Assembly (NCBI GenBank): GCA_947176375.1
Contig: CAMWQM010000012.1
Location: forward strand, 1-52,844
Length of the DNA: 52,844 bases
Direction: 5' to 3'
From: an uncultured Helicobacteraceae bacterium
GTDB taxonomy: Bacteria; Campylobacterota; Campylobacteria; Campylobacterales; Helicobacteraceae
The translations under genes and the position numbers were made by a program. Under the pieces are notes generated by a model that made no database searches, was not told where the DNA came from, and was given only the letters and a program-made list of their open reading frames with translations. The first letter of the stretch is position 1. Each line of letters opens with the position of its first letter. Shown here piece by piece: positions 40,863 to 48,365 of the stretch.

Positions 40863-41566
40863 TCATCATTTACGTTTCGTGATTCACTTGTTTTTGTTTT
40901 TCGGGGTGAAGCCGGACGGCTGGGATTCGCCCTTTCTCGCTTTTCCCAAGTCAGGATTGCAGCTTTCCAATCTTTCATTTTGTTTTTGCCGACCATCCAA
41001 TTTTTCGATTGGTAAAAGGCAATGAAACTTTCAGCATCGACGGAATAACCCTTTTCAACGATATATGCTTGCACTTCTTCAAGTGTCGGTGGAACAAACC
41101 GCTTTTGCGGTTTTTCCCTTTCTATATCGTTAGATATAGATATATTTTCTTTTCTTTTCTTTTCTTTTGCATCATTTTGCATTGCACTTGCATCGGGTTT
41201 GCATTGCTCCTGCATTGAGGGCGTTGATTGCCAGCGTGTTAAGGCGGCTTTCTTTCTCCTTTCGCTGATTTGCTGACGCTTGCCAATACGCTTGTTGACC
41301 GAATTTGACCAAAACTTTTCACCGTCATTTTCAAACAATCCAAAGTCCTTGACTACACTTTCAACCATCTTGCATTCCTGATGCAATGCAAATGCAATGC
41401 TTTTGCAAGATTTCAAGGGCAATTCCCCGCCTTGCTCAAATAGCTGCTCGACGATACACCAAAACACGCCAAGACCCGCCGCGCCGTGTTCAATCAACAC
41501 GTCTTGCAATTTGGGGTCATTCCGGGCATTGTAATCGTGCGGGAAATAGTAGGTTTTATCTTTCAT
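40853..41566 (-). CDS. Replication initiator-like protein, DUF4373 (Lin1244/Lin1753-type N-terminal domain)
   Basis: 237 residues from the ATG at 41564-41566 (MKDKTYYFPHDYNARNDPKLQDV). The N-terminal ~95 residues are the DUF4373/Lin1244 domain (winged helix). A basic linker (RRKKAALTRW) and a C-terminal region with KGYSVDAESFIAFYQSKNWMVGKNKMKDWKAAILTWEKRE, a DnaD-like motif, follow. Within the gene are clusters of TGCATTG and TGCAAATGC words (41165-41218, 41381-41400), as in phage O-type genes that contain the origin. It is followed by the DnaC-like loader, so it likely recruits it. Hypothesis for the origin: inference. Confidence 0.8.
   Translation of the reverse strand: MKDKTYYFPHDYNARNDPKLQDVLIEHGAAGLGVFWCIVEQLFEQGGELPLKSCKSIAFALHQECKMVESVVKDFGLFENDGEKFWSNSVNKRIGKRQQISERRKKAALTRWQSTPSMQEQCKPDASAMQNDAKEKKRKENISISNDIEREKPQKRFVPPTLEEVQAYIVEKGYSVDAESFIAFYQSKNWMVGKNKMKDWKAAILTWEKRERANPSRPASPRKTKTSESRNVNDEWQ
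41165..41218. repeat. Iteron-like TTTGCATTGC words in the initiator gene
   Basis: Four to five short words of TTGCATTG, TTGCATC or CTGCATTG type spaced 10-14 bp apart. They code for MQ/CK residues in the linker region. With the second cluster at 41381-41400 they could be initiator-binding sites of a replication origin embedded in the gene. Confidence 0.35.
41381..41400. repeat. TGCAAATGC-type repeat, locus 2
   Basis: The 15-mer ATGCAAATGCAATGC (41386-41400) recurs exactly at 50292-50306, and the 14-mer GCAATGCAAATGCA (41383-41396) recurs inverted at 35201-35214. Exact 14- to 15-mers at three distant sites are unlikely by chance in 53 kb. Confidence 0.45.
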
Positions 41567-41581
41567 TGTCTTTGGCTTTAA

Positions 41582-41607
41582 CCACCGGGGGCGGATTCCC
41601 CCGGTGG
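41582..41607. other. Perfect GC-rich hairpin between operon genes
   Basis: CCACCGGGGG and CCCCCGGTGG form a perfect 10-bp stem around a 6-nt loop in the gap between the 247-residue gene and the initiator gene. On the minus strand only TTAAAG follows, so it may be an attenuator or mRNA-stabilising element rather than a terminator. Confidence 0.5.
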
Positions 41608-41627
41608 GTGGTTGGTGATTCGGTTGG

Positions 41628-42371
41628 TTAAACCTCGATGATTGCGATGTCTGGTGCGACTTCCTGAATCTTGACAAGTTCATCGTCAAGAACCTTATCC
41701 CGCAAATCTTCAAGGGTTGCTTGTGCGCCGGGCGACATTAGGATGAAGTGAACGTCGCGCCCGTCGATTTGTGCGAATGTTTCGACTTCAAGCGTTTCAG
41801 GTGGCAACCCCTTGAAAATCGGGATTAGCAATGTGAACGATTCGGGCAAGTTTGAATTGACCACTTGCGCGAAATTGTCGGTGCGGCTTCCGTTCATTTT
41901 GATGTCGCGGTCGATAGTTGCCTGAACCGTGCCGTTGAAATTCATAAGACGTGACACAAGTTCCATGTTGTCTTTGCGGTCAGGAAAGAACGTGCGGTTC
42001 ATTTTGAAGAATAAGCCAAGTTCGGCGGGTGTCCACACCTTGTTCCCGTCGTTGATGCCGAATTTCACGAATTGTGGGTTGAATTGAAGTTTCGACACCA
42101 CCGTTCCGCGAGTGTAATAGTCCGATTCGTTGATTGTAAGGGTCATTTTGACGCTTTCGCGGTCAACTGTGATGAAACATTCGGTTTGCTTGAACTGACC
42201 CGCATTGACGCGCTTTTTCAGGTATTCAAGAATTGTTCCGATTGTTCCGACAATTTCAGTCTTGACCGGGGCTTTGGGGTCAAGCTGCTTTGTCGCGTCG
42301 CCCTCTCGAATGATGATTTCAGCGGTCGTTTGACCGGGGGCGAAATTGATTTGCATTTTTTCGTTGTCCAT
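41628..42371 (-). CDS. Conserved early phage protein, possibly DUF2303-like
   Basis: 247 residues, predicted alpha/beta and soluble. It begins MDNEKMQINFAPGQTTAEIIIREGDA and contains VWTPAELGLFFKMNRTFFPDRKDNMELVSRLMNFNGTVQATIDRDIKMNGSRTDNFAQVVNSNLPESFTLLIPIFKGLPPETLEVETFAQI. The layout and PIFKG-PPETLEVE motif recall the DUF2303/YfdQ family of phage proteins next to recombination and replication genes. Function unknown. Confidence 0.6.
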   Translation of the reverse strand: MDNEKMQINFAPGQTTAEIIIREGDATKQLDPKAPVKTEIVGTIGTILEYLKKRVNAGQFKQTECFITVDRESVKMTLTINESDYYTRGTVVSKLQFNPQFVKFGINDGNKVWTPAELGLFFKMNRTFFPDRKDNMELVSRLMNFNGTVQATIDRDIKMNGSRTDNFAQVVNSNLPESFTLLIPIFKGLPPETLEVETFAQIDGRDVHFILMSPGAQATLEDLRDKVLDDELVKIQEVAPDIAIIEV

Positions 42372-42384
42372 GCTGATTGATGGT

Positions 42385-42834
42385 TTAGTCGTTTGTTCCC
42401 GTTAGCGGCGGAACATTCCCGGTGCGCAATGCGCCAAATATGGTTGGTTGCAGTTCGTCGGCGGTCGCCGCACGGCTTTCAATCAAAAGTCCGTCGGCAT
42501 TGTAGAACCCCGTCATTTTCGCTTCTTGGTCGGTGAAGCGGAAACAAGGTTCGGTGACATATTCCGCCTTTGCTTTGATGTTGGACACCATGCCCGCCCG
42601 CTGCTCTTTCAGGGGCTTCAATCGCCCCTTATATTCGGCGGTGATTTGTTTCATTTCCGCTTCGATTTCGGCGATTTCGATTGACACGTTGGCAAGGCTC
42701 TCTTTGTGTCCTTGCAATTCTTCCGGGGAATAGGGCTTCATGTAACCCTTATCCACAACGGCATCGCAGTTGTCCGCAAGGAATTGACGGCGGGCAATCG
42801 GGTTTTCAATATCGCTTCCAAGTGTTCGTTCCAT
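42385..42834 (-). CDS. Conserved early phage protein with coiled coil
   Basis: 149 residues. The middle (ELQGHKESLANVSIEIAEIEAEMKQITAEYKGRLKPLKEQRAGMVSNIKAKAEYV) is a coiled coil, flanked by a small N-terminal region and a C-terminal beta region (CFRFTDQEAKMTGFYNADGLLIESRAATADEL). Its start is 7 nt after the palindrome at 42842-42860. Function unknown; it lies between the DGR target 2 gene and the DUF2303-like gene. Confidence 0.6.
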   Translation of the reverse strand: MERTLGSDIENPIARRQFLADNCDAVVDKGYMKPYSPEELQGHKESLANVSIEIAEIEAEMKQITAEYKGRLKPLKEQRAGMVSNIKAKAEYVTEPCFRFTDQEAKMTGFYNADGLLIESRAATADELQPTIFGALRTGNVPPLTGTND

Positions 42835-42841
42835 ACTTGTT

Positions 42842-42860
42842 TTGTTTTATAGTAAGACAC
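42842..42860 (-). promoter_or_regulatory. 19-bp palindromic operator-like site in the early region
   Basis: TTGTTTTATAGTAAGACAC on the plus strand, in the 34-bp gap between DGR target 2 and the 149-residue gene, 7 nt upstream of the latter's ATG. Confidence 0.6.
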
Positions 42861-42868
42861 GGCGGCGA

Positions 42869-43492
42869 TTAGAACAAAAGAACCTTGTTCCAAAGGTCGA
42901 TGAATTGTTCGCCGAATTGACGGGCGCGATTTGCGCTTTTGAAGCAAAGCCGAGAACCGACATACGCAGCCGCATTCGACGGCGCATTATTCGTAGCCGC
43001 ACACACGAAGCCCGCACGGTCTTTGTCATAGACAAACCACGGAAACCACTTGTCTTGTCGGCGGTCGGAGTAGTCCGGCACGAAATCATCTGCCTTGTTC
43101 CATGCTTGCGCGATGGTGAACAATTCGTTCAGGGCGATAAGGGCTTCAACGTGCGACGGATTCAGGGCATCGACAAGGCGGGTAACATCCATAAGCCCCG
43201 GCACGGTGTTCATGCTTGCCACACGTTGCGACACGGTGAATTGCTTGTTTGCCTTGCCGCCAAGATATTCACGGGCGGAATTGTAGTCCACGATGATTTC
43301 GTTGGGTGCTTCCTTGACTTCGACTTCTTCAAGGTCGAAGTCAAAAGGCGTTAACCATTCTTCATCGGATGGGTCAAGACCATCGTTTGTTTCGGCGATG
43401 TACTGATTCATCGCGTCGGCGGCATCCTGACGGGTCTTAAATTGACCCAAGATTTCGCCGTTTTCGGTGTTTGATAATTTGTACTTAATCAT
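42869..43492 (-). CDS. DGR target protein 2, small protein with variable C-type lectin-like C-terminus
   Basis: 207 residues, no signal or membrane segment. Residues 1-60 look like a small alpha/beta region (KYKLSNTENGEILGQFKTRQDAADAMNQYI). The middle is helical (FTVSQRVASMNTVPGLMDVTRLVDALNPS). The C-terminal half (WFPWFVYDKDRAGFVCAATNNAPSNAAAYVGSRLCFKSANRARQFGEQFIDLWNKVLLF) is a truncated C-type-lectin/FGE-like domain. The variable repeat covers residues 159-184. It sits among early genes beside the recombination block, not near tail genes. Proteins ending GSRLCFKS...AGKQF are known in Bacteroidota phages, but the function is unknown. A cytoplasmic or binding-decoy role is open. Confidence 0.85.
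   Translation of the reverse strand: MIKYKLSNTENGEILGQFKTRQDAADAMNQYIAETNDGLDPSDEEWLTPFDFDLEEVEVKEAPNEIIVDYNSAREYLGGKANKQFTVSQRVASMNTVPGLMDVTRLVDALNPSHVEALIALNELFTIAQAWNKADDFVPDYSDRRQDKWFPWFVYDKDRAGFVCAATNNAPSNAAAYVGSRLCFKSANRARQFGEQFIDLWNKVLLF
42942..43018 (-). repeat. VR2: DGR variable repeat 2 (VR2), remote from the template
   Basis: 77 bp aligned to TR 3993-4069 at offset 38949. There are 13 differences, all at TR sense-strand adenines (T on the plus strand at 3998, 4002, 4012, 4015, 4020, 4021, 4024, 4047, 4048, 4053, 4064, 4068, 4069). The AAT codons of TR become GCT, TAT, CGT and others. The similarity covers the end next to the RT (initiation side) and stops 47 bp before the far end of TR, so only part of the template is used. 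Confidence 0.93.
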
Positions 43493-43503
43493 TTTTTTAG
43501 TTG

Positions 43504-44274
43504 TTAAAAAGGTGTTTTATTGAAATTTTTAATTGTCATTCCCGATTCGGCGACCGTTACGGTTTTGCCCGTTACAGCTTCAATATCGGCTTGAAATTCG
43601 GAGGCATTGGCGTTACCGTCCGAAAGATGAATCAAGACAATGTTGTTGACTGCCGAAAGGTCTTGTTCAAGAAGCGTCGCCCGGCATTCGGCAAAACTGC
43701 AATGACTTTTCTTGGTTCGATTTGCCATTGCCGGGTGTAAGCGTCCGGCGACAATGTTGGCTTCCAAGATGTCGTGCCGATAGTTGCATTCAAGCAAGAT
43801 GTTGTTCAGTCCGGGAAACTTGATGATGTTTTCGTTCTTAAACGGGGCATATCGCAAATAACGGGTGTCGGTTGCGAACAAGACCGTTCCCATTTCGGGG
43901 TGATGAATCAGGAATCCGAAAGGTTCGGCGGCATCATGTTCGACCCTGAAAGGCATTACACGGAATTTGCCAATTGCAACCAATTCGTGGTCGGCAACCT
44001 GATGCACAAGGGCGTTGCCCTCGATGCCCAAAGACATTGCCGTTCCCCTCGACGTATAAACCGGGATGAACAATTCAAGGAACTTGCCGACGTGTTTTGC
44101 ATGGTCGCCATGTTCATGCGATATGACCGCGCCGACGATATGTTTTATCTTGAAGTCCATTTTACGTCTTACCCGGTTGAAAGGGATGCCACATTCAACG
44201 ACAAGGGCTTCTTCTCCATTGTCGAAAATGTAGCAATTACCCTTTGAGCTGCTGCCGATAATTTTCAAGTCCAT
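43504..44274 (-). CDS. Metallo-beta-lactamase-fold nuclease (YycJ/WalJ-like)
   Basis: 256 residues. The motif HEHGDH (residues 53-58) within AVISHEHGDHAKHV is the MBL metal-binding signature. Later HLSDGN and the FATDTR segment hold further metal ligands. The N-terminal IIGSSSKGNCYIFDN is characteristic of YycJ-type proteins. MBL-fold exonucleases stand beside RecT in many phages in place of lambda Exo; this would resect double-strand ends for RecT. Its start is 2 nt downstream of the RecT stop. Confidence 0.83.
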   Translation of the reverse strand: MDLKIIGSSSKGNCYIFDNGEEALVVECGIPFNRVRRKMDFKIKHIVGAVISHEHGDHAKHVGKFLELFIPVYTSRGTAMSLGIEGNALVHQVADHELVAIGKFRVMPFRVEHDAAEPFGFLIHHPEMGTVLFATDTRYLRYAPFKNENIIKFPGLNNILLECNYRHDILEANIVAGRLHPAMANRTKKSHCSFAECRATLLEQDLSAVNNIVLIHLSDGNANASEFQADIEAVTGKTVTVAESGMTIKNFNKTPF

Positions 44275-44275
44275 A

Positions 44276-45238
44276 TCAGAATCCGGGGCTTTCGGTTTCA
44301 GGTTGTGCGGATTGCGTTTCTTTTGCTGTTTCCGGCTCTATCGGAGTGGGGGCGGGGATTTCATCACCCTTTGTCACTTCCGTTAATTGTGGCGCATTTA
44401 TGGCTTCTTCCATGCTGATTGTCGATGCGGTGTTGTTTGAGGTCGCGGCGGGCGTGGTCGGGATTTCTTCAAACTCGACATCCACGATGTCTTGTTGCTC
44501 CTCGATTGTGCGCATACCCATCGAAAGTTCGGGGGCGTAAGCGTTTGTCCACATCGACGCGGCGCGGTACATCAGCATTTGACGTGGCATTGTGCGCCAC
44601 TTTGAACCGTCCTTTGTGAACCATCGTTCCTCGACGGCAAGAAGAATCGACACCGGGGCGGATTCAAGGACATCTTTTGACCCTTTCTTGGTTGTGTAAG
44701 CCACACATTCAAGGTTGCGAATGTTCGTGCCGTCAAGGGTCTTTGTGACTGCTTCTTTGCGGCGGGTGTGGTCATTCCACGCATAATCGACGTAATCGAC
44801 TTTGCCGATGTTGCCCTTGTCGGTGAAACGGAATTGCAAGGGTTCAAAGCGACCGCACGAATTGACCGTTGCAATCAGGAATTTTGACGACCACGATGGG
44901 CGACCATAAATGACCGCCATGTTCTGCATGACCATCAAGGGCGATGCGCCGATGCGCATTGACACTTCAACGGCAATCATGCAATTGGCAACCGCCTTGT
45001 CCATTGCCGCCTTGTTTTCGGCTTGCATCGCCGCAATGGCTTCGGGGGATGCGTTGGCTGGGATGGGCTTTGTCTTGGGCTTGTAGGTGTCCGGCACAAG
45101 GTCGGATGATGCGAACATCTTACACACACGTTGCATGGTTTCAAACTGCACGGGGTCAAAGAAGTTGAACCCGACCGTTGCGGGGGCGGCGGTTGTTACC
45201 ACCCCGATGGGATTTTGTTTTTGAATTTCGTTGTTCAT
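44276..45238 (-). CDS. recT: RecT-family single-strand annealing protein
   Basis: 320 residues. The core (VEVSMRIGASPLMVMQNMAVIYGRPSWSSKFLIATVNSCGRFEPLQFRF; LECVAYTTKKGSKDVLESAPVSILLAVEERWFTKDGSKWRTMPRQMLMYRAASMWTNAYAPELSMGM) matches the RecT/Erf-type annealing family. The C-terminal ~75 residues are an acidic, disordered Thr/Pro/Glu-rich tail. It anneals complementary strands in recombination. It overlaps the SbcC-like gene by 4 nt and precedes the MBL-fold nuclease, its expected partner. Confidence 0.9.
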   Translation of the reverse strand: MNNEIQKQNPIGVVTTAAPATVGFNFFDPVQFETMQRVCKMFASSDLVPDTYKPKTKPIPANASPEAIAAMQAENKAAMDKAVANCMIAVEVSMRIGASPLMVMQNMAVIYGRPSWSSKFLIATVNSCGRFEPLQFRFTDKGNIGKVDYVDYAWNDHTRRKEAVTKTLDGTNIRNLECVAYTTKKGSKDVLESAPVSILLAVEERWFTKDGSKWRTMPRQMLMYRAASMWTNAYAPELSMGMRTIEEQQDIVDVEFEEIPTTPAATSNNTASTISMEEAINAPQLTEVTKGDEIPAPTPIEPETAKETQSAQPETESPGF

Positions 45239-47196
45239 TGAACTGAAAGTTTTGTGTCGTTGGTCACGACAAGGTTAATGATTTGGCTTTCGGTCGGGAT
45301 AAGGTTGTTGACCGATTCGCGGTTGTCAATGAATATCGGGGCGCAAATGCCGTGGAATCGGCAAAGCGTGTTGATGATGTCAAGACCCGCGTTGACTTGT
45401 CCGGCGGTATTTGCCGCGCCGAAAGGAACACCCTCGACAAGCGGAATGCAAGTTTCATAAGTGTTGCCCTCAAAGGTCTTGTCGAAAAGGCGGAATGTGA
45501 TGTTGTGGAATAATCCATTGATGCGGCTTTCGCATTCGTCAATTTTGGTGCGGGTGAACTCCTGAACGGTGTATTCTTCTTTTTCAAGGTCGGCGATTTG
45601 TTGCGCAAGATGCTTGCTGGATTCTTTCAGGCTTTCAATCTCCTTTTCGGAACGGGCGATTTCGTCACGGGCGGCAAGACGCTTTTTCAGGGCATCGCGG
45701 CGGTCGGTCAATTCCTTTTTCTTTGCCTTGTGTTCGGAATCATCCGGGGCGGTCTTGTCGGTTGAAATGGCGGCTTGCGCTTCCTCGATTTGTCGTGTCA
45801 ATTCGCCATATCCGGCGACTTCTTCCGGCACGATAGTTGCGGCGGTCGTTTCAGGCATCGCGGCAAGGGCGGCTTCCTTTTCCTTGATTTCGGCTTTGGC
45901 CTTTTCGATTTCGGCTTCTTGGTCGGCAACTTCCTTTGCGGAATCCTGATGCGATTGCTTGCGGGCGGCAAGACGTTTGGCAAGTTCTTTGCCATCTGCC
46001 TGAATTTCATCTTTCTTTGCCTTTTGCGTGTCCTTGAAGTCTTGCAAGTTCTTGTCGCGCATTTCCTTTGGCAAGACTTGTCCGCAATGGTGGCAAACAT
46101 TATCGCCGGAATATGCCTTTGCGTTTTCGGCATACCATTCGCCGCGCTTCTGCTCGATTTCCATTTCAAGGGCTGACACATCGGCGGCATATCGGTCGCA
46201 AGTGTTTATCAGGGTGCGCAAGGTGCGTTCCATCGCCGACAATTCACGCTTCTTCGATGCGATGCCAGATTCAAGTTCACGGCGGGTCGCATTGGCTTCA
46301 AAGGCGGCATTCTTGGCAGCTTGTTCGGCATCCCTGACAAGGTTGTTGCGTCGGGTGGTCAGGTCGTTCACAATGCGTTGCTTCTCTTGTTCCGCCTGAT
46401 ATTCGGCACTGATGCGGGCGGCGTTGTCCGACAAGATTTTTTCAATGTCGGCAATCTGCTTTTCAACATCGGCGATTTCGGCTTCAATCGCGGCGAAATC
46501 TTCACTTTCCGGCATCATCTTTTGTGTTTGGTCGATGCGGGGTTGAATCTCGTTCAATTCCTTTTGCAAACGCGATTTTTTTGCCGATAATTCTTTCTTG
46601 AAATCTGCAAGCGATTTGCCGTTCAGTTTGTCAAGAAGAAGCACGAAATCGGGATTTGTGGCGGCAATTTCGGCATCGTTGAGTGTTCCGGCAAGTTGGA
46701 AAAGTTGTGCGCGTTGCAACTTCCAATCCATAGATGCAAAGAACATCGGGTTTGTTATCATCTTGAACAAGGACGGTTCAAGAATGGCGGCGACACGGGC
46801 GTTAAACTCATTAACTTTGACGGGGGTTTCATTCCACCAACATTCGTTGTGGTTGCCTTTCAACACCCGGTCAACCTGACCACGGGGTTTCACCCATTCT
46901 TCGACGGATTCGCGCTTCAACGTGATTTCCTGACCGTCGATGTCAAGAACACCCGTCACGCTGCATTCCACTTCGTGAAGCAATGTGCCGTCGGCGTTGT
47001 GTGTCCTGACCTCATAATCTTTGCGGTCTTGAACATCCTTGCCGAATAAAAGCCACATGAATGCGTCAAAGTGTCTTGATTTGCCAAGACCGTTGCCGCC
47101 GGATATGGTCGTAACATCGGCGTTGAAGTGCGTTGTTCTTGCTTGTTCCCCTTTGAAGTTGCAAAGGGTAAGCGATTTCAAGATAACTTTCTTCAT
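45235..47196 (-). CDS. SbcC/Rad50-like SMC-family ATPase
   Basis: 653 residues. Walker A is GGNGLGKS (33-40), with a long coiled-coil region (about 200-560) broken by a zinc-hook motif CHHCG near residue 367. The C-terminus has NTLCRFHGICAPIFIDNRESVNNLI, a Walker B-like acidic segment. A short version of Rad50: host SbcC is about 1000 residues. No SbcD nuclease follows, but the MBL-fold nuclease two genes on may be the partner. Probably clamps DNA ends in the RecT/nuclease recombination module. The first of a three-gene overlapping operon. Confidence 0.87.
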   Translation of the reverse strand: MKKVILKSLTLCNFKGEQARTTHFNADVTTISGGNGLGKSRHFDAFMWLLFGKDVQDRKDYEVRTHNADGTLLHEVECSVTGVLDIDGQEITLKRESVEEWVKPRGQVDRVLKGNHNECWWNETPVKVNEFNARVAAILEPSLFKMITNPMFFASMDWKLQRAQLFQLAGTLNDAEIAATNPDFVLLLDKLNGKSLADFKKELSAKKSRLQKELNEIQPRIDQTQKMMPESEDFAAIEAEIADVEKQIADIEKILSDNAARISAEYQAEQEKQRIVNDLTTRRNNLVRDAEQAAKNAAFEANATRRELESGIASKKRELSAMERTLRTLINTCDRYAADVSALEMEIEQKRGEWYAENAKAYSGDNVCHHCGQVLPKEMRDKNLQDFKDTQKAKKDEIQADGKELAKRLAARKQSHQDSAKEVADQEAEIEKAKAEIKEKEAALAAMPETTAATIVPEEVAGYGELTRQIEEAQAAISTDKTAPDDSEHKAKKKELTDRRDALKKRLAARDEIARSEKEIESLKESSKHLAQQIADLEKEEYTVQEFTRTKIDECESRINGLFHNITFRLFDKTFEGNTYETCIPLVEGVPFGAANTAGQVNAGLDIINTLCRFHGICAPIFIDNRESVNNLIPTESQIINLVVTNDTKLSVQ

Positions 47197-47206
47197 TGTT
47201 ATGTAG

Positions 47207-47479
47207 TTATTTATTAAATAGATTTATAGCTTGTTCCGCGTCTATGACAATCAGCCGACCACGTTGTGAAATTGCCTTGTCAATCTTTCCACTTGCCTTG
47301 ATTCGGTTTGCGGTGCTGATACTGCAATTAAAGATTCGGGCAATTCCGGCGATGCCATATTCAAGGCGACGTTCTTTCGGTGCGTCTTGCGTCGGTTTCC
47401 CTGATGCCGATTCTATCAGTTCAAGAAGCTGCCCAACCGTCAAGTCAATCAACCGCGTGTTCGGGTCAATATCAATCAT
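47207..47479 (-). CDS. DUF3853 family protein (excisionase-like fold)
   Basis: 90 residues (MIDIDPNTRLIDLTVGQLLELIESASGKP ... YGIAGIARIFNCSISTANRIKASGKIDKAISQRGRLIVIDAEQAINLF). The last 55 residues are a winged-helix/MerR-like helix-turn-helix with IKASGKIDKAI, the DUF3853 signature of Bacteroidota mobile elements. Such proteins are DNA-binding regulators and may assist excision or gene control. It lies early in the leftward operon, overlapping the previous gene by 4 nt. Confidence 0.78.
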   Translation of the reverse strand: MIDIDPNTRLIDLTVGQLLELIESASGKPTQDAPKERRLEYGIAGIARIFNCSISTANRIKASGKIDKAISQRGRLIVIDAEQAINLFNK

Positions 47480-47697
47480 ATTTCTTCGGATTCATCTTTT
47501 GGCACGGGAACTTCTTTCTTCAAATAGTGGCTTGACACGGCGAATGAAACAACGCAAAGGGCGCAAAGGGTAAGACATTCACCAAATATCACTGCAAAGG
47601 TCAAGGACAATGCCCACCACATGAAAATCGCACGTTGGCGCGGTGTCAGGTCTTGACCGCCTGAAAACTCTTTAAGGCAAAAAATTATCTTATTCAT
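47476..47697 (-). CDS. Small membrane protein
   Basis: 73 residues: a basic N-terminal part (TPRQRAIFMWW), one long or two short hydrophobic segments (about 26-56), then a charged tail (KKEVPVPKDESEEI). Early leftward gene next to a regulator, so it may act as an early-expressed exclusion or signalling protein. Function unknown. Confidence 0.6.
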   Translation of the reverse strand: MNKIIFCLKEFSGGQDLTPRQRAIFMWWALSLTFAVIFGECLTLCALCVVSFAVSSHYLKKEVPVPKDESEEI

Positions 47698-47708
47698 TGT
47701 TGCGAAAT

Positions 47709-48101
47709 TTAGAAGTTTATAAAATCAAGGTCGGATTCATTGCGCGACCGACGGGCGCGGACAACACGATTTGTGCGGTTTTCAACTCTTATACGGCGGC
47801 AATAATCGTGATGGTCAAGGGCGAAAACTTGCGGGGCAAGTAGTGTCAGAAACATTCCGACTATCACTTTGCGTTTCAGTGGTGATAAGTCAAAGGAGAT
47901 GTGGAATTTTGTGCAAAACCACCACGCGCACAATTCATTGATTTTCTGACACCCGACTTTTGCATATATGTTCCGGGCGTGATTTTCAACGGTACGTTCC
48001 GAAATGAAAAGGCGATTTGCAACATCTTTCTTGCTTGCGCCCCATGCGAACAATTCCGCAATTTCGGATTCGCGTTTGGTAAGGTTTGCAACTTCCATCA
48101 T
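47709..48101 (-). CDS. LuxR-type helix-turn-helix protein with membrane segment
   Basis: 130 residues from the ATG at 48099-48101 (MMEVANLTKRESE); another Met follows at once (48098). Residues ~6-60 (LTKRESEIAELFAWGASKKDVANRLFISERTVENHARNIYAKVG) are a textbook GerE/LuxR HTH, with SERTVENHARNIY as the recognition helix region. A hydrophobic segment (VIVGMFLTLLAPQVFAL) at about 84-100 and a basic tail follow. There is no receiver domain. Its DNA sites should be 18-20 bp palindromes, the size of the dispersed 19-bp family, so it is a candidate regulator of that network. It overlaps the previous gene by 4 nt. Confidence 0.77.
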   Translation of the reverse strand: MMEVANLTKRESEIAELFAWGASKKDVANRLFISERTVENHARNIYAKVGCQKINELCAWWFCTKFHISFDLSPLKRKVIVGMFLTLLAPQVFALDHHDYCRRIRVENRTNRVVRARRSRNESDLDFINF

Positions 48102-48319
48102 GCTACCCCCCAAACTTCTTTGATGCCGTATTCAGCAAAAACCGCTTCGACGGCGCGGGCTTCGGAAATCTTCGGTTCGACTTCACCTTTCAGGCGTTTG
48201 CCCCAAGCGGCGCGGGTGGTGATGTTTAACGCCGCCATCAGCTTGTCGCGGCATTCTGCAAGGTCGCCATTCTTGACTTGCGACCATCCTTTCAGAAATG
48301 AAAAGTTTTCTTTGCTCAT
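48098..48319 (-). CDS. Small DNA-binding-like regulator
   Basis: 73 residues (MSKENFSFLKGWSQVKNGDLAECRDKLMAALNITTRAAWGKRLKGEVEPKISEARAVEAVFAEYGIKEVWGV). The pattern of a short Cro-like helical protein: DKLMAALNITTRAAWGKRLKGEVEPKISEARAVEAVF reads as an HTH with a following helix. Third gene of the leftward early operon. Likely an early regulator (Cro-like), acting on the promoter region nearby. No family assigned. Confidence 0.62.
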   Translation of the reverse strand: MSKENFSFLKGWSQVKNGDLAECRDKLMAALNITTRAAWGKRLKGEVEPKISEARAVEAVFAEYGIKEVWGVA

Positions 48320-48335
48320 ATTTTGAGGATTATGC

Positions 48336-48356
48336 GGGGCGGCATTACACCGCCCC
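48336..48356. other. Hairpin between early genes
   Basis: GGGGCGG/CCGCCCC perfect 7-bp stem around a 7-nt loop, in the gap between the 74-residue and 73-residue genes. No T-run on either side; it may be an mRNA element. Confidence 0.4.
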
Positions 48357-48365
48357 GGCGGTTAT

